Assembly (NCBI GenBank): GCA_045537575.1
Contig: JAZSPU010000010.1
Location: forward strand, 1 to 16,467
Origin: SIG607 sp045537575
GTDB lineage: Bacteria; Bacillota; Clostridia; Oscillospirales; Acutalibacteraceae
Reading direction: 5' to 3'
Length of the DNA stretch: 16,467 nt
The translations under genes and the position numbers were made by a program. This document shows, in pieces, positions 6,060-13,495 of this stretch. A model generated the notes under the pieces. That model searched no databases. It had not been told where the DNA came from and was given only the letters and a program-made list of their open reading frames with translations. The first letter of the stretch is position 1; every line of letters starts with the position of its first letter.

Positions 6060-6938
6060 GTGATTAATACAGTTTTAAATAATTATAACAAGAAAATTGA
6101 AGATACCTTTAATAATTATCTTCCCGACGTAAATTCAAATTATAAAAATCTTACCGATGCAATGCGTTATAGCTTTCTCTTAGGCGGAAAAAGAATCCGT
6201 CCTGCATTGCTTATGCAGTTTTATAAAATTTGCTCAGGCACAGATGATAATGCAATAAACTTTGCTGTCGCCCTTGAAATGATACATACCTATTCTCTTA
6301 TCCACGACGATTTACCCTGTATGGATGATGACGATATGCGTAGGGGAAAGCCCTCTAATCACAAGGTCTTTGGCGAGGATATAGCATTACTTGCAGGGGA
6401 CGGTTTACTGACTCACGCCTTTTACGTTGCAGGGGATACCAAAAACATTCCCTGTGAGCGAATTTTAGCCGCTATAAAGGAACTTTCGCTTCTTTCGGGC
6501 TATAAAGGAATGGCAGGCGGTCAGGTTATCGACCTTGAAAGCGAAGGCAAAAAGGTTGAAGCCGAGCTGATAAATGAACTGAATTTATTAAAAACTGCAG
6601 GGCTGTTACGTGCAGCTGCTAAAATCGGTGTAATTTTGGCAGGAGGCAGTAAGGAACAGCTGGAGGCTGCCGACCAATACGGTATAAATCTTGGTATCTG
6701 CTTTCAGATAGTTGATGACATACTTGATTTTACATCTGACACCAAGACCTTAGGAAAGCCTACAGGCAGTGATGCTAAAAATAATAAATCCACCTATCTT
6801 AGCCTTTACGGTATGGAAAAATGTAAGGAAATGGTTAATGAACTTACCCAAAAAGCTCTTGAAGCTTTAGATAAATTCGACGGCGATACAGCGTTTTTAC
6901 GAGAACTCACTATGTATCTTGCTCAGCGAAAAAGTTAA
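6060..6938 (+). CDS. ispA: Polyprenyl (farnesyl-type) diphosphate synthase
   Basis: A 292-residue trans-prenyltransferase that condenses isopentenyl diphosphate onto allylic diphosphates in the cytoplasm, supplying precursors for undecaprenyl phosphate and quinone-like lipids. Seen: GGKRIRP (42-48) that binds diphosphate, first aspartate-rich motif DDLPCMD (83-89) with the two-residue insertion typical of bacterial farnesyl synthases, GQ in MAGGQ, K-T region and second motif DDILD (219-223). Tyr78, five residues before the first motif, favours a C15 product, but chain length cannot be settled by eye. The start is GTG at 6060; no in-frame ATG is near, and xseB ends at 6057. The next gene, dxs, makes the pathway's entry metabolite, so two steps of isoprenoid supply are adjacent in the operon. 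Confidence 0.93.
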   Translation: MINTVLNNYNKKIEDTFNNYLPDVNSNYKNLTDAMRYSFLLGGKRIRPALLMQFYKICSGTDDNAINFAVALEMIHTYSLIHDDLPCMDDDDMRRGKPSNHKVFGEDIALLAGDGLLTHAFYVAGDTKNIPCERILAAIKELSLLSGYKGMAGGQVIDLESEGKKVEAELINELNLLKTAGLLRAAAKIGVILAGGSKEQLEAADQYGINLGICFQIVDDILDFTSDTKTLGKPTGSDAKNNKSTYLSLYGMEKCKEMVNELTQKALEALDKFDGDTAFLRELTMYLAQRKS

Positions 6939-6949
6939 GGAATGATTTT

Positions 6950-8773
6950 TTGGATTATAAAATTTTAAATACAATTGAATCGCCAAAACAGTTAAAGTCG
7001 CTGAATTTTGACGAGCTTTCCACTTTGTGTGAGGAAGTAAGAGACTGCATTATTGATACGGTAAGTAAAAACGGCGGTCACTTGGCTTCAAATCTGGGCT
7101 CAGTTGAGCTTACAGTTGCGCTCCACAAGGTATTTGACTCTCCTGATGATTCAATTTTGTTTGACGTAGGACATCAAAGCTATACACATAAGCTGCTTAC
7201 GGGCAGATTTAAGGCTTTTAATAACTTAAGAACCGAAAACGGTATTTCGGGCTTTACAGATCCGAGTGAATCGGAATATGATGCTTTTATAAGCGGTCAC
7301 AGCAGTAGTGCTGTTTCTGCCGCATACGGCATATATAAGGCTAAAAGGATAAACGGCGATAAGGGTACAGCCGTAGCTGTTGTAGGCGACGGCGCTATGA
7401 CCGGCGGTATGGTTTTTGAAGCCATCAATAATATCGGTGCCGATAAAGCCAAGTTTCTTATTGTTTTAAATGATAACGAAATGTCTATTTCACAGAACGT
7501 TGGCTCTCTTGCACGTCATCTTAATAAAATCCGTTCCAAAAGCTCATACCATAGCTTTAAGGATAGGCTTGGACGTTTTCTTAATTCGATTCCCTTAATC
7601 GGTAAGTTTTTATACAAGCTTTTATTCCGTTCCAAAATAGTTCTTAAAAACGCAATTTATCACAGTAATGTGTTTGAAGGACTTGGTCTTAATTATTTAG
7701 GCCCCGTTGACGGACATAATCTTAAAGAGGTTATAAACCTTTTAACCATTGCTAAAAATCAGGAAAGACCTACCATTTTACACGTTGTTACTGTTAAGGG
7801 TAAGGGCTATGAATTTGCCGAAAAGGATGCAGGAAAATATCACGGAGTATCAGCCTTTGACCTAAAAAAAGGCGTTGAAGAAAAAATTAAAAACGACTAT
7901 TCGGCTATAGTGGGCGAAACACTTTGCTCCCTTGCCGAAAAGGATGATAAAATTTGCGCAATAACTGCCGCTATGGCTGAGGGAACGGGACTAAGCGGTT
8001 TTTCACAGCGTTTTGAAAACAGATTTTTTGACGTTGGAATTGCCGAAGAACACGCTATGACCTTTTCTGCAGGTCTTGCAAAGGGTGGCTTAAAGCCTTA
8101 TTTTGCCGTTTATTCTTCCTTTTTACAACGTGCCTTTGACCAGATTATTCACGACGTTGCCATAGACTGTCTTCCCGTTAAAATTCTTGTTGACAGAGCA
8201 GGTTTAGTAGGCGAGGACGGTAAAACCCATCACGGTCTTTTTGATATATCATTTTTAACTTCTATCCCAAATATGACCGTTTATTCACCTGCTTCCTTTG
8301 ATGAATTAAGGGGTGTACTTGCTAAAACCACCAATTTTTCCTCTCCTGTAGCTGTTCGCTATCCTAGGGGAAAAGAGCTTAAAAAGGATTTATTCCCCTT
8401 TACCGACAAAAATTTCGACGTTTTCGGTGAGACTTACGATACAGCTTTAGTTACCTTTGGAAGACTTTCGTTTTTTGCCTATGAAGCTTATATGGAAAAG
8501 GGTGTTTCCTTTGTTAAGCTTAATAAACTTTCGCCCTTTGATGATGAGCTTTTAGATGAGCTTTTTAAATATAAAAGGCTTTGCTTCTTTGAAGAAGGCA
8601 TTAAATCAGGGGGAATAAGTGAACAAATTTCTTCTTCGCTTTGTGAAAAAGGCTATAAGGGAGAAATAGTAATAAACGCTGTTGAGGATTCCTTTGTCAG
8701 CTGTGCATCAGTTGAACGACAGCTTGAAAAATATAATCTGGACAAAAATGCTATGTTAGGAGTAATTAAGTGA
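6950..8773 (+). CDS. dxs: 1-deoxy-D-xylulose-5-phosphate synthase
   Basis: A 607-residue thiamine-diphosphate enzyme that joins pyruvate and glyceraldehyde 3-phosphate, the first committed step of the MEP isoprenoid pathway. The N-terminal domain has GGHLASNLG (His44), DVGHQSYTHKLLTGR, GHSSSAVSAAYG and the ThDP motif GDGAMTGG (about 146) closing at NDNEMSIS; YLGPVDGHN follows. The pyrimidine domain has DVGIAEEHAM (catalytic Glu about 366) and DRAGLVGEDGKTHHGLFD, then VRYPRGKE. It is slightly shorter than the E. coli enzyme (620). The start is TTG at 6950, with AAGGA (6937-6941) eight bases upstream; the ATG at 6942 is in another frame and stops quickly. The gene ends GTGA, overlapping the GTG start of tlyA. 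It lies 11 bases after ispA. Function is secure. Confidence 0.96.
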   Translation: MDYKILNTIESPKQLKSLNFDELSTLCEEVRDCIIDTVSKNGGHLASNLGSVELTVALHKVFDSPDDSILFDVGHQSYTHKLLTGRFKAFNNLRTENGISGFTDPSESEYDAFISGHSSSAVSAAYGIYKAKRINGDKGTAVAVVGDGAMTGGMVFEAINNIGADKAKFLIVLNDNEMSISQNVGSLARHLNKIRSKSSYHSFKDRLGRFLNSIPLIGKFLYKLLFRSKIVLKNAIYHSNVFEGLGLNYLGPVDGHNLKEVINLLTIAKNQERPTILHVVTVKGKGYEFAEKDAGKYHGVSAFDLKKGVEEKIKNDYSAIVGETLCSLAEKDDKICAITAAMAEGTGLSGFSQRFENRFFDVGIAEEHAMTFSAGLAKGGLKPYFAVYSSFLQRAFDQIIHDVAIDCLPVKILVDRAGLVGEDGKTHHGLFDISFLTSIPNMTVYSPASFDELRGVLAKTTNFSSPVAVRYPRGKELKKDLFPFTDKNFDVFGETYDTALVTFGRLSFFAYEAYMEKGVSFVKLNKLSPFDDELLDELFKYKRLCFFEEGIKSGGISEQISSSLCEKGYKGEIVINAVEDSFVSCASVERQLEKYNLDKNAMLGVIK

Positions 8774-9576
8774 GCGAGAAAATAAGACTTGATGTGGCTC
8801 TTGTTAACGGCGGTCATGCCGAAAGCAGAGAAAAAGCCAAGGCGCTTATAATGGCAGGAATTGTTTATGTTAATAATCAAAAATGCGATAAAGCGGGAGA
8901 TACCGTAAAGCCTGATGATATAATCGAGGTTAGAGGGGATAAGCTTCCTTACGTCAGCAGAGGCGGATTAAAGCTTGAAAAGGCGATGAAATGCTTTGAT
9001 ATTTCGCTAAATAACTGCGTTTGTGCCGATATCGGCGCTTCAACAGGCGGTTTTACCGACTGTATGCTTCAAAACGGAGCAGCAAAGGTTTATGCTATTG
9101 ACGTTGGCTACGGTCAACTTGCTTGGAAGCTGAGATGTGATGAAAGGGTAGTTAATCTTGAACGTACCAATTTCAGATACGTGACAAACCAACAGGTTGA
9201 TTTACCCCTTGATTTTGCAAGTGTTGTCGTTTCCTTTATTTCTCTTTCTCATATTTTGCCCGTTATGAGAACCTTGATGAAGGACGGCGCAAGAGCCGTA
9301 TGCCTTATAAAACCGCAATTTGAAGCAGGGAAAGAGGGCGTCGGCAAAAAGGGTGTAGTAAGAGATAAAAACGTTCACATAGCCGTTATTGAAAAGATTT
9401 TCACGCTACTAAAAGAAAATTTATTCACCCTTTTAGGACTTACCTTTTCTCCTGTTAAGGGGCCTGAAGGCAATATAGAATATCTTTGTTATATTGAAAA
9501 AACCGATACTTTTGAAATTAAAACCGACGTCACACCGCAAGAGGTGGTTGAAGCGTCATATAAAGAATTAAACTGA
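8770..9576 (+). CDS. tlyA: TlyA-family S4/FtsJ rRNA methyltransferase, with catalytic Asp replaced
   Basis: A 268-residue protein of the TlyA family: S4 RNA-binding domain (about 5-58, beginning IRLDVALVNGG), then a Rossmann methyltransferase domain. TlyA of mycobacteria 2'-O-methylates 16S and 23S rRNA; the old name haemolysin A is misleading. Seen: YVSRGGLKLEKA (Lys68), SAM motif DIGASTGGFTD (87-97), CLIKPQFEAGKEG (Lys181), PEGNIEYL (Glu237). Against the K-D-K-E tetrad reported for M. tuberculosis TlyA (Lys69, Asp154, Lys182, Glu238), every position matches with an offset of one except the Asp, which is Val153 (GTC at 9226-9228; Asp would be GAC). The usual D-V-S-F-I-S-L reads V-V-S-F-I-S-L. 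Activity may therefore be reduced or lost, though the rest of the domain is intact. GTG start overlaps the dxs stop. Confidence 0.93.
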   Translation: MSEKIRLDVALVNGGHAESREKAKALIMAGIVYVNNQKCDKAGDTVKPDDIIEVRGDKLPYVSRGGLKLEKAMKCFDISLNNCVCADIGASTGGFTDCMLQNGAAKVYAIDVGYGQLAWKLRCDERVVNLERTNFRYVTNQQVDLPLDFASVVVSFISLSHILPVMRTLMKDGARAVCLIKPQFEAGKEGVGKKGVVRDKNVHIAVIEKIFTLLKENLFTLLGLTFSPVKGPEGNIEYLCYIEKTDTFEIKTDVTPQEVVEASYKELN

Positions 9577-9589
9577 TTGAGGAGATTTT

Positions 9590-10420
9590 ATGATAGTTGG
9601 ATTATTACCTAATCTTGACAAACGTGGCGTTGTCGAGGTTTTAGAAAATCTCAAACCGATTTTAAGAGAAAACGGAATGAAGGCATATTTGCCCGATTAT
9701 ATTTCCTTCTCCGGTTATGAGTCCATTAATGAAAAAGAGCTTTTCAAAATTAGCGAAGTTCTTATTACCGTTGGTGGTGACGGTACCATCATTCGTTATG
9801 CAAAACTTGCCGCTTTACACAATAAAGCCATTCTTGGAATAAATGCAGGCAGACTTGGTTTTCTTGCTAATCTTGAGGCTAATCAGATTAATCTCATAAG
9901 CAAAATCAAAAACGGCGACTATGAGATAGAAAAAAGAATGACTCTGTCTGTAACACTCAAAGAAAACGGAGAAACTGTAGGAGAGTTTACTGCTGTTAAT
10001 GATGCAGTTATTTCAAGCGGTTTTATGTCAAGACTTATTGATATATCTGCCTATATTGATTATGAGCCTATCACATACCGAGCAGACGGTCTTATTGTTT
10101 CAACCCCTACAGGCTCAACTGCATACTCTATGTCGGCAGGCGGTCCCATAATCGATCCTGCTATCAATAATATTATTTTAACACCTATCTGTTCTCATTC
10201 CCTTAGCGCAAAGCCCATAATTTTAAGCGGTGATACTACAGTTAAATTTAAGGCATTTTCAATGAAAAAAAGTGACGTTTATCTGCTTATTGACGGCAGA
10301 AGGTCCTATACCATTAAGCCATATACCGAGCTATTCGTCACTAAATCTTTAAACGATATATCCTTAATCAAACTTACCAAGCGTTCCTTTTATAAAACTC
10401 TTTCGGAAAAATTCAGATAA
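9590..10420 (+). CDS. nadK: NAD kinase
   Basis: A 276-residue cytoplasmic enzyme that phosphorylates NAD to NADP, the only route to NADP. It shows the GGDG signature (62-65), INAGRLGFLANLE (84-96), VNDAVIS (the N-E/N-D site binding the adenine-ribose side, about 136), RADGLIVSTPTGSTAYSMSAGG (glycine-rich motif, about 164-185), and TPICSHSLSAKPI. ATG 9590 has an excellent GAGGAG (9579-9584) five bases upstream and lies 13 bases after tlyA. The neighbouring methyltransferase, argR and recN are the standard clostridial partners; no direct biochemical link between them is known. Confidence 0.96.
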   Translation: MIVGLLPNLDKRGVVEVLENLKPILRENGMKAYLPDYISFSGYESINEKELFKISEVLITVGGDGTIIRYAKLAALHNKAILGINAGRLGFLANLEANQINLISKIKNGDYEIEKRMTLSVTLKENGETVGEFTAVNDAVISSGFMSRLIDISAYIDYEPITYRADGLIVSTPTGSTAYSMSAGGPIIDPAINNIILTPICSHSLSAKPIILSGDTTVKFKAFSMKKSDVYLLIDGRRSYTIKPYTELFVTKSLNDISLIKLTKRSFYKTLSEKFR

Positions 10421-10435
10421 AGGCGGAAGATAAAT

Positions 10436-10906
10436 ATGAAAATCAAGCGTCAGGAAAAGATACTCGAACTAATACGTGAAAAGGCTTTTTATACTCAGGA
10501 TGAGCTTCAGGAAGAACTTAATTCCTTGGGTTATAACGTAACTCAGTCCACCGTATCACGTGATATTAAGCAGTTAAGAATCGTGAAGGCTCTTGACTCC
10601 TTCGGCAACTACAGATACGTGTCGCAAATTATAGATGAACGCTCAGGAGAAAGAGAGTCGGATTCGCATTATAAGGATATTTTTGAGCGTTCTGTAATCA
10701 AGGTTGACTGTGCTTTTAACAATATTGTAATTAAATGTTATGCGGGAATGGCAAGCGGTGCTTGTGTTGCTGTTGACTATTTCTTTTCGGGAATGATTAT
10801 GGGCAGTTTAGCAGGTGATGATACCATTTTGATTATTACAAAATCTCCCGATATTGCCCGTCAGCTTACCGAAAGACTTATGGGAATGTGCTCTAAAGAC
10901 CGCTAA
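10436..10906 (+). CDS. argR: Arginine repressor ArgR/AhrC
   Basis: A 156-residue transcription factor that hexamerises with arginine to repress arginine synthesis and, in Bacillus, to activate catabolism. The N-terminal winged helix-turn-helix spans about 1-70, with recognition helix STVSRDIKQLRIVK (38-51), a strong family signature. The C-terminal oligomerisation/arginine domain contains GMASGACVAVDY and GSLAGDDTILIITKSPD (about 123-139), with the conserved Gly-Asp-Asp. GGCGGAAG-type purine sequence precedes ATG 10436. It sits 15 bases after nadK and 15 before recN; argR-recN adjacency is widespread in Firmicutes. No arginine genes or recognisable ARG-box operators are in the window. Confidence 0.95.
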   Translation: MKIKRQEKILELIREKAFYTQDELQEELNSLGYNVTQSTVSRDIKQLRIVKALDSFGNYRYVSQIIDERSGERESDSHYKDIFERSVIKVDCAFNNIVIKCYAGMASGACVAVDYFFSGMIMGSLAGDDTILIITKSPDIARQLTERLMGMCSKDR

Positions 10907-10921
10907 AAAGGATGGATTAAT

Positions 10922-12577
10922 ATGCTGAAATTTTTGCATATTGAAAATATTGCCGTTATAGAACGTGCAGGAATTGAATTTACCGATGGCTTTAACGTCC
11001 TTACGGGCGAAACAGGTGCGGGTAAGTCTATAATTATTGATTCTCTATATGCCGTTCTCGGTCACAGAACCTCAAAGGAACTGATACGAAACGGAATGGA
11101 AAATGCCTTTGTTTCGGCTGTTTTTTCCTTTGAAGATGACGAGCTTCTTAAAATTTTCGCTGATTTGGGCATTACTCCCGATGAGGACGGCAACTTTATA
11201 ATCGAAAGAAAGCTTAGTATGTCGGGTTCGGGTTACATAAAAATAAACGGTGTTCCCATCAGCGCTTCCGGTCTTAAAAATATATCTCCTTTTCTTTTAA
11301 ATATCCACGGACAGCACGATAATCAGACCTTACTTAATCCCGATAACCACTATCTTTATCTTGATATGGTTGCAGATAACGGTGAGATTTTAAATGCTTA
11401 CCGTGAAGAATTTGCTAATTTTAACCGTATAAGAAGTAGGCTTAAAGGTATCGAAATGGATGAGGATGAAAAGCTCAGACGAATTGATATTTTAAAGTAT
11501 CAGATAAAGGAAATAACTGATGCTAATCTTAAAATCGGTGAAACTGCTGAACTTAAAGAAAGGCTCGTTGTTGCAAGAAGCCTAGGCAAAAGGATTAAGG
11601 ACTTAAAGAGCGTACTGTCTGTCCTTAAAAATGATGAAGAAAAGGGCGGAGTAAACGAGCTTTTAAAAACTGCAGTTCATTTGCTTTCGGTAATGGATGA
11701 CAAAAGGGTTGAAACGGACTATACCGACCTTCTTAATGCCCTTGAAAACGTAAATAATGCTACTGCATCTATTGAAAATTACATAGAAGAGCTTAGCGGT
11801 GACGGTTATGACCTTAATGCTATTGAAGACCGCCTTGCTGTTCTTTCCTCTCTGTCGGCTAAATACGGTAAAGACGAAGAGCAGATGCTTAGCTTTTTAC
11901 AAAAAGCAGAAAATGAGCTTAATACAATTTTATTTAATGATGAAGAATATGAAAAATTAGAAAACCAGCTTATTGCGTCTCAGGAAAGATTAATAAAAGC
12001 AGCAGATAAGCTTTCACAGTCAAGAACTAACGCTGCCGCTACCTTTGAAGAAAGGGTAAAAGAGGTGCTTATTTGCCTTAATATGCCTAACGTTTGCCTT
12101 AAGATAGAGCAGAAAAAGGGCAGATATACCCGTAACGGCTGTGATGAAATTCAGTTTTTGTTTTCCGCTAATGCAGGGGAAATAAGCAAACCCCTCTCTA
12201 AAATTGCTTCAGGCGGTGAGCTTTCCCGTGTTATGCTTGCAATAAAGAGTGTGCTTAGCCAAAAGGATAACGTTGAAACCCTTATTTTTGATGAAATCGA
12301 CTCAGGAATTAGCGGGCGAACTGCCGATATGGTAGGTGTTCAGCTTGAAAAGGTGTCAAAAAGCCATCAGGTTATTTGTGTGACACATCTAGCCCAAATT
12401 GCAGTTACCGCCAAAACTCATCTTCTTATCGAAAAGGCAGAAAAAGACGGACGAACCTATACAAGCGTCAATAAAATTGACGGGGAAGAAAGGGTATATG
12501 AAATCGCCCGTATAATGAGCGGTACCAATTTAACCGAAAACGTCCTTGCTTCTGCTAGAGAAATGCTTAAAATGTAA
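10922..12577 (+). CDS. recN: DNA repair protein RecN
   Basis: A 551-residue SMC-like ATPase that acts early at double-strand breaks, holding DNA ends for recombination. Head domain halves flank a coiled coil: Walker A GETGAGKS (29-36), the FLLNIHGQHDNQTLL Q-loop region (about 124-138), a central coiled-coil section (about 150-370), signature ASGGELSR (about 429-436), Walker B LIFDEIDSGISGRTA (about 455-469) and the H-loop CVTHLAQIA. All catalytic elements are present, and the length is the normal 550-560. AAGGATGG lies upstream of ATG 10922. It is the last gene of the nusB operon, ending three bases before the bidirectional terminator. Confidence 0.96.
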   Translation: MLKFLHIENIAVIERAGIEFTDGFNVLTGETGAGKSIIIDSLYAVLGHRTSKELIRNGMENAFVSAVFSFEDDELLKIFADLGITPDEDGNFIIERKLSMSGSGYIKINGVPISASGLKNISPFLLNIHGQHDNQTLLNPDNHYLYLDMVADNGEILNAYREEFANFNRIRSRLKGIEMDEDEKLRRIDILKYQIKEITDANLKIGETAELKERLVVARSLGKRIKDLKSVLSVLKNDEEKGGVNELLKTAVHLLSVMDDKRVETDYTDLLNALENVNNATASIENYIEELSGDGYDLNAIEDRLAVLSSLSAKYGKDEEQMLSFLQKAENELNTILFNDEEYEKLENQLIASQERLIKAADKLSQSRTNAAATFEERVKEVLICLNMPNVCLKIEQKKGRYTRNGCDEIQFLFSANAGEISKPLSKIASGGELSRVMLAIKSVLSQKDNVETLIFDEIDSGISGRTADMVGVQLEKVSKSHQVICVTHLAQIAVTAKTHLLIEKAEKDGRTYTSVNKIDGEERVYEIARIMSGTNLTENVLASAREMLKM

Positions 12578-12579
12578 CA

Positions 12580-12609
12580 AAAAGCCGTAGAACTTAATCT
12601 ACGGCTTTT
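12580..12609. terminator. Bidirectional terminator between recN and the FliB-like gene
   Basis: A perfect 11-base-pair stem (AAAAGCCGTAG at 12580-12590 with 12599-12609) closes an eight-base loop. The A run before it and T run after it give T tracts in both directions. The downstream arm encodes the last codons and the TAG stop (12599-12601) of the minus-strand gene, so that gene terminates inside its own coding end. Confidence 0.9.
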
Positions 12610-13420
12610 GAATTTGATTTGCTATATTGTAAAGCTTATCGGTGTTTTCTTCGCTATACTCAATTTCGCTTGAAAACATTCTTGCGTTTTCTTTAATATT
12701 TTCCCCGAGACAAGCGATTATATAGGTGCTTAGCACACAAAAGGCTAAATCTTCGCTGTGAAGATGTCTGAAAACAAAGTAGTCAAAGATTCGTTTAAAG
12801 ATTTGTTTATTCTTTAGCTTTACTTCCTTTATTTTTCGGTTGTCATCCTTTAAAATGTTTAATATTTCATCTCGGCTGTCGCTTAGTTTTTCCATACCAA
12901 TTAGCAGATTATAAATTTCATTTAAGGAAAGGTCGGGCAAAAGATAAGAATAATCTTTGGGACCTTTACTTAAAATATCCTCTCGCATTTTAAAAAATGC
13001 CGTTTCTTCTTGGTCGGGTATTTCCTTTTCTCCGTTAAGCTTTATTAATTTAAAATCATTGTTTATAATAAGCTCGGTTGCCGCTTCACAGCACATACCA
13101 AGACCTATTTCGGTTCTGCTTATAAAAAAGTTTCTGAAACGGGGATGGTCAGTACATATCTGACAGAGCCTTTCCTCTCCGTAATTCTTTATTATTTCAC
13201 AGAGATTATCGTTATTTAGAAAAGGACAACGCTCATTTTTCTTTAATCTAAAATGTGGTGTAGGAGAAAATTCAATATTTTTTATAATATCTTCTTTAGT
13301 ATTATAAAACTCTAAAGTGTCATCATCAATATCAATTTCCCAACCGATACAGCAGTTATTTTTGCATTTATCGGCTATACAGGTGAATTTATTATAATAA
13401 TCGGGGGCAAAAAGTGTCAT
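12599..13420 (-). CDS. FliB-family cysteine-rich protein (flagellin lysine-N-methylase-like)
   Basis: A 273-residue soluble protein resembling the FliB family, whose founding member methylates lysines of Salmonella flagellin. The signature is an N-terminal cysteine cluster: Cys14, Cys19, Cys23 and Cys24 (C-IADK-C-KNN-CC), Cys65 and Cys74 (ERCPFLNNDNLCEI), Cys86 and Cys89 (LCQICTDHPRF), then Cys110-Cys111 (GLGMCCEAA). Ten cysteines in 111 residues suggest iron-sulfur or zinc binding. The C-terminal half is helical, charged and unremarkable. It is shorter than Salmonella FliB (about 400). No flagellar gene is in the window, so flagellin as substrate is doubtful; the family name is homology only. 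GGAG (13429-13432 on the plus strand coordinates) is eight bases before ATG 13420. A promoter for it must overlap the ygiQ promoter region, but no convincing pair of boxes was found. Confidence 0.75.
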   Translation of the reverse strand: MTLFAPDYYNKFTCIADKCKNNCCIGWEIDIDDDTLEFYNTKEDIIKNIEFSPTPHFRLKKNERCPFLNNDNLCEIIKNYGEERLCQICTDHPRFRNFFISRTEIGLGMCCEAATELIINNDFKLIKLNGEKEIPDQEETAFFKMREDILSKGPKDYSYLLPDLSLNEIYNLLIGMEKLSDSRDEILNILKDDNRKIKEVKLKNKQIFKRIFDYFVFRHLHSEDLAFCVLSTYIIACLGENIKENARMFSSEIEYSEENTDKLYNIANQIQKP

Positions 13421-13437
13421 AAATTGTTCTCCGTCTC

Positions 13438-13466
13438 TTGTAAATTGCTTATTTATATGTTATCAT
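13438..13466 (+). promoter_or_regulatory. Promoter of the ygiQ-like/eamA operon
   Basis: TTGTAA (13438-13443) and TATCAT (13461-13466) are 17 bases apart. The start near 13473 gives a leader of about 23 bases with AAGGAG (13483-13488) before ATG 13496. It lies in the 75-base gap between divergent genes, so it probably competes with the opposite-strand promoter. Confidence 0.7.
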
Positions 13467-13495
13467 ATCTCTTAGATTTTTCAAGGAGTTTTTTT

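Noticed and set aside
13424..13495. N-terminal 24-codon extension of the ygiQ-like gene from TTG 13424
   Set aside because: The start codon precedes the promoter at 13438-13466, while ATG 13496 has an ideal AAGGAG and begins the conserved YgiQ sequence.
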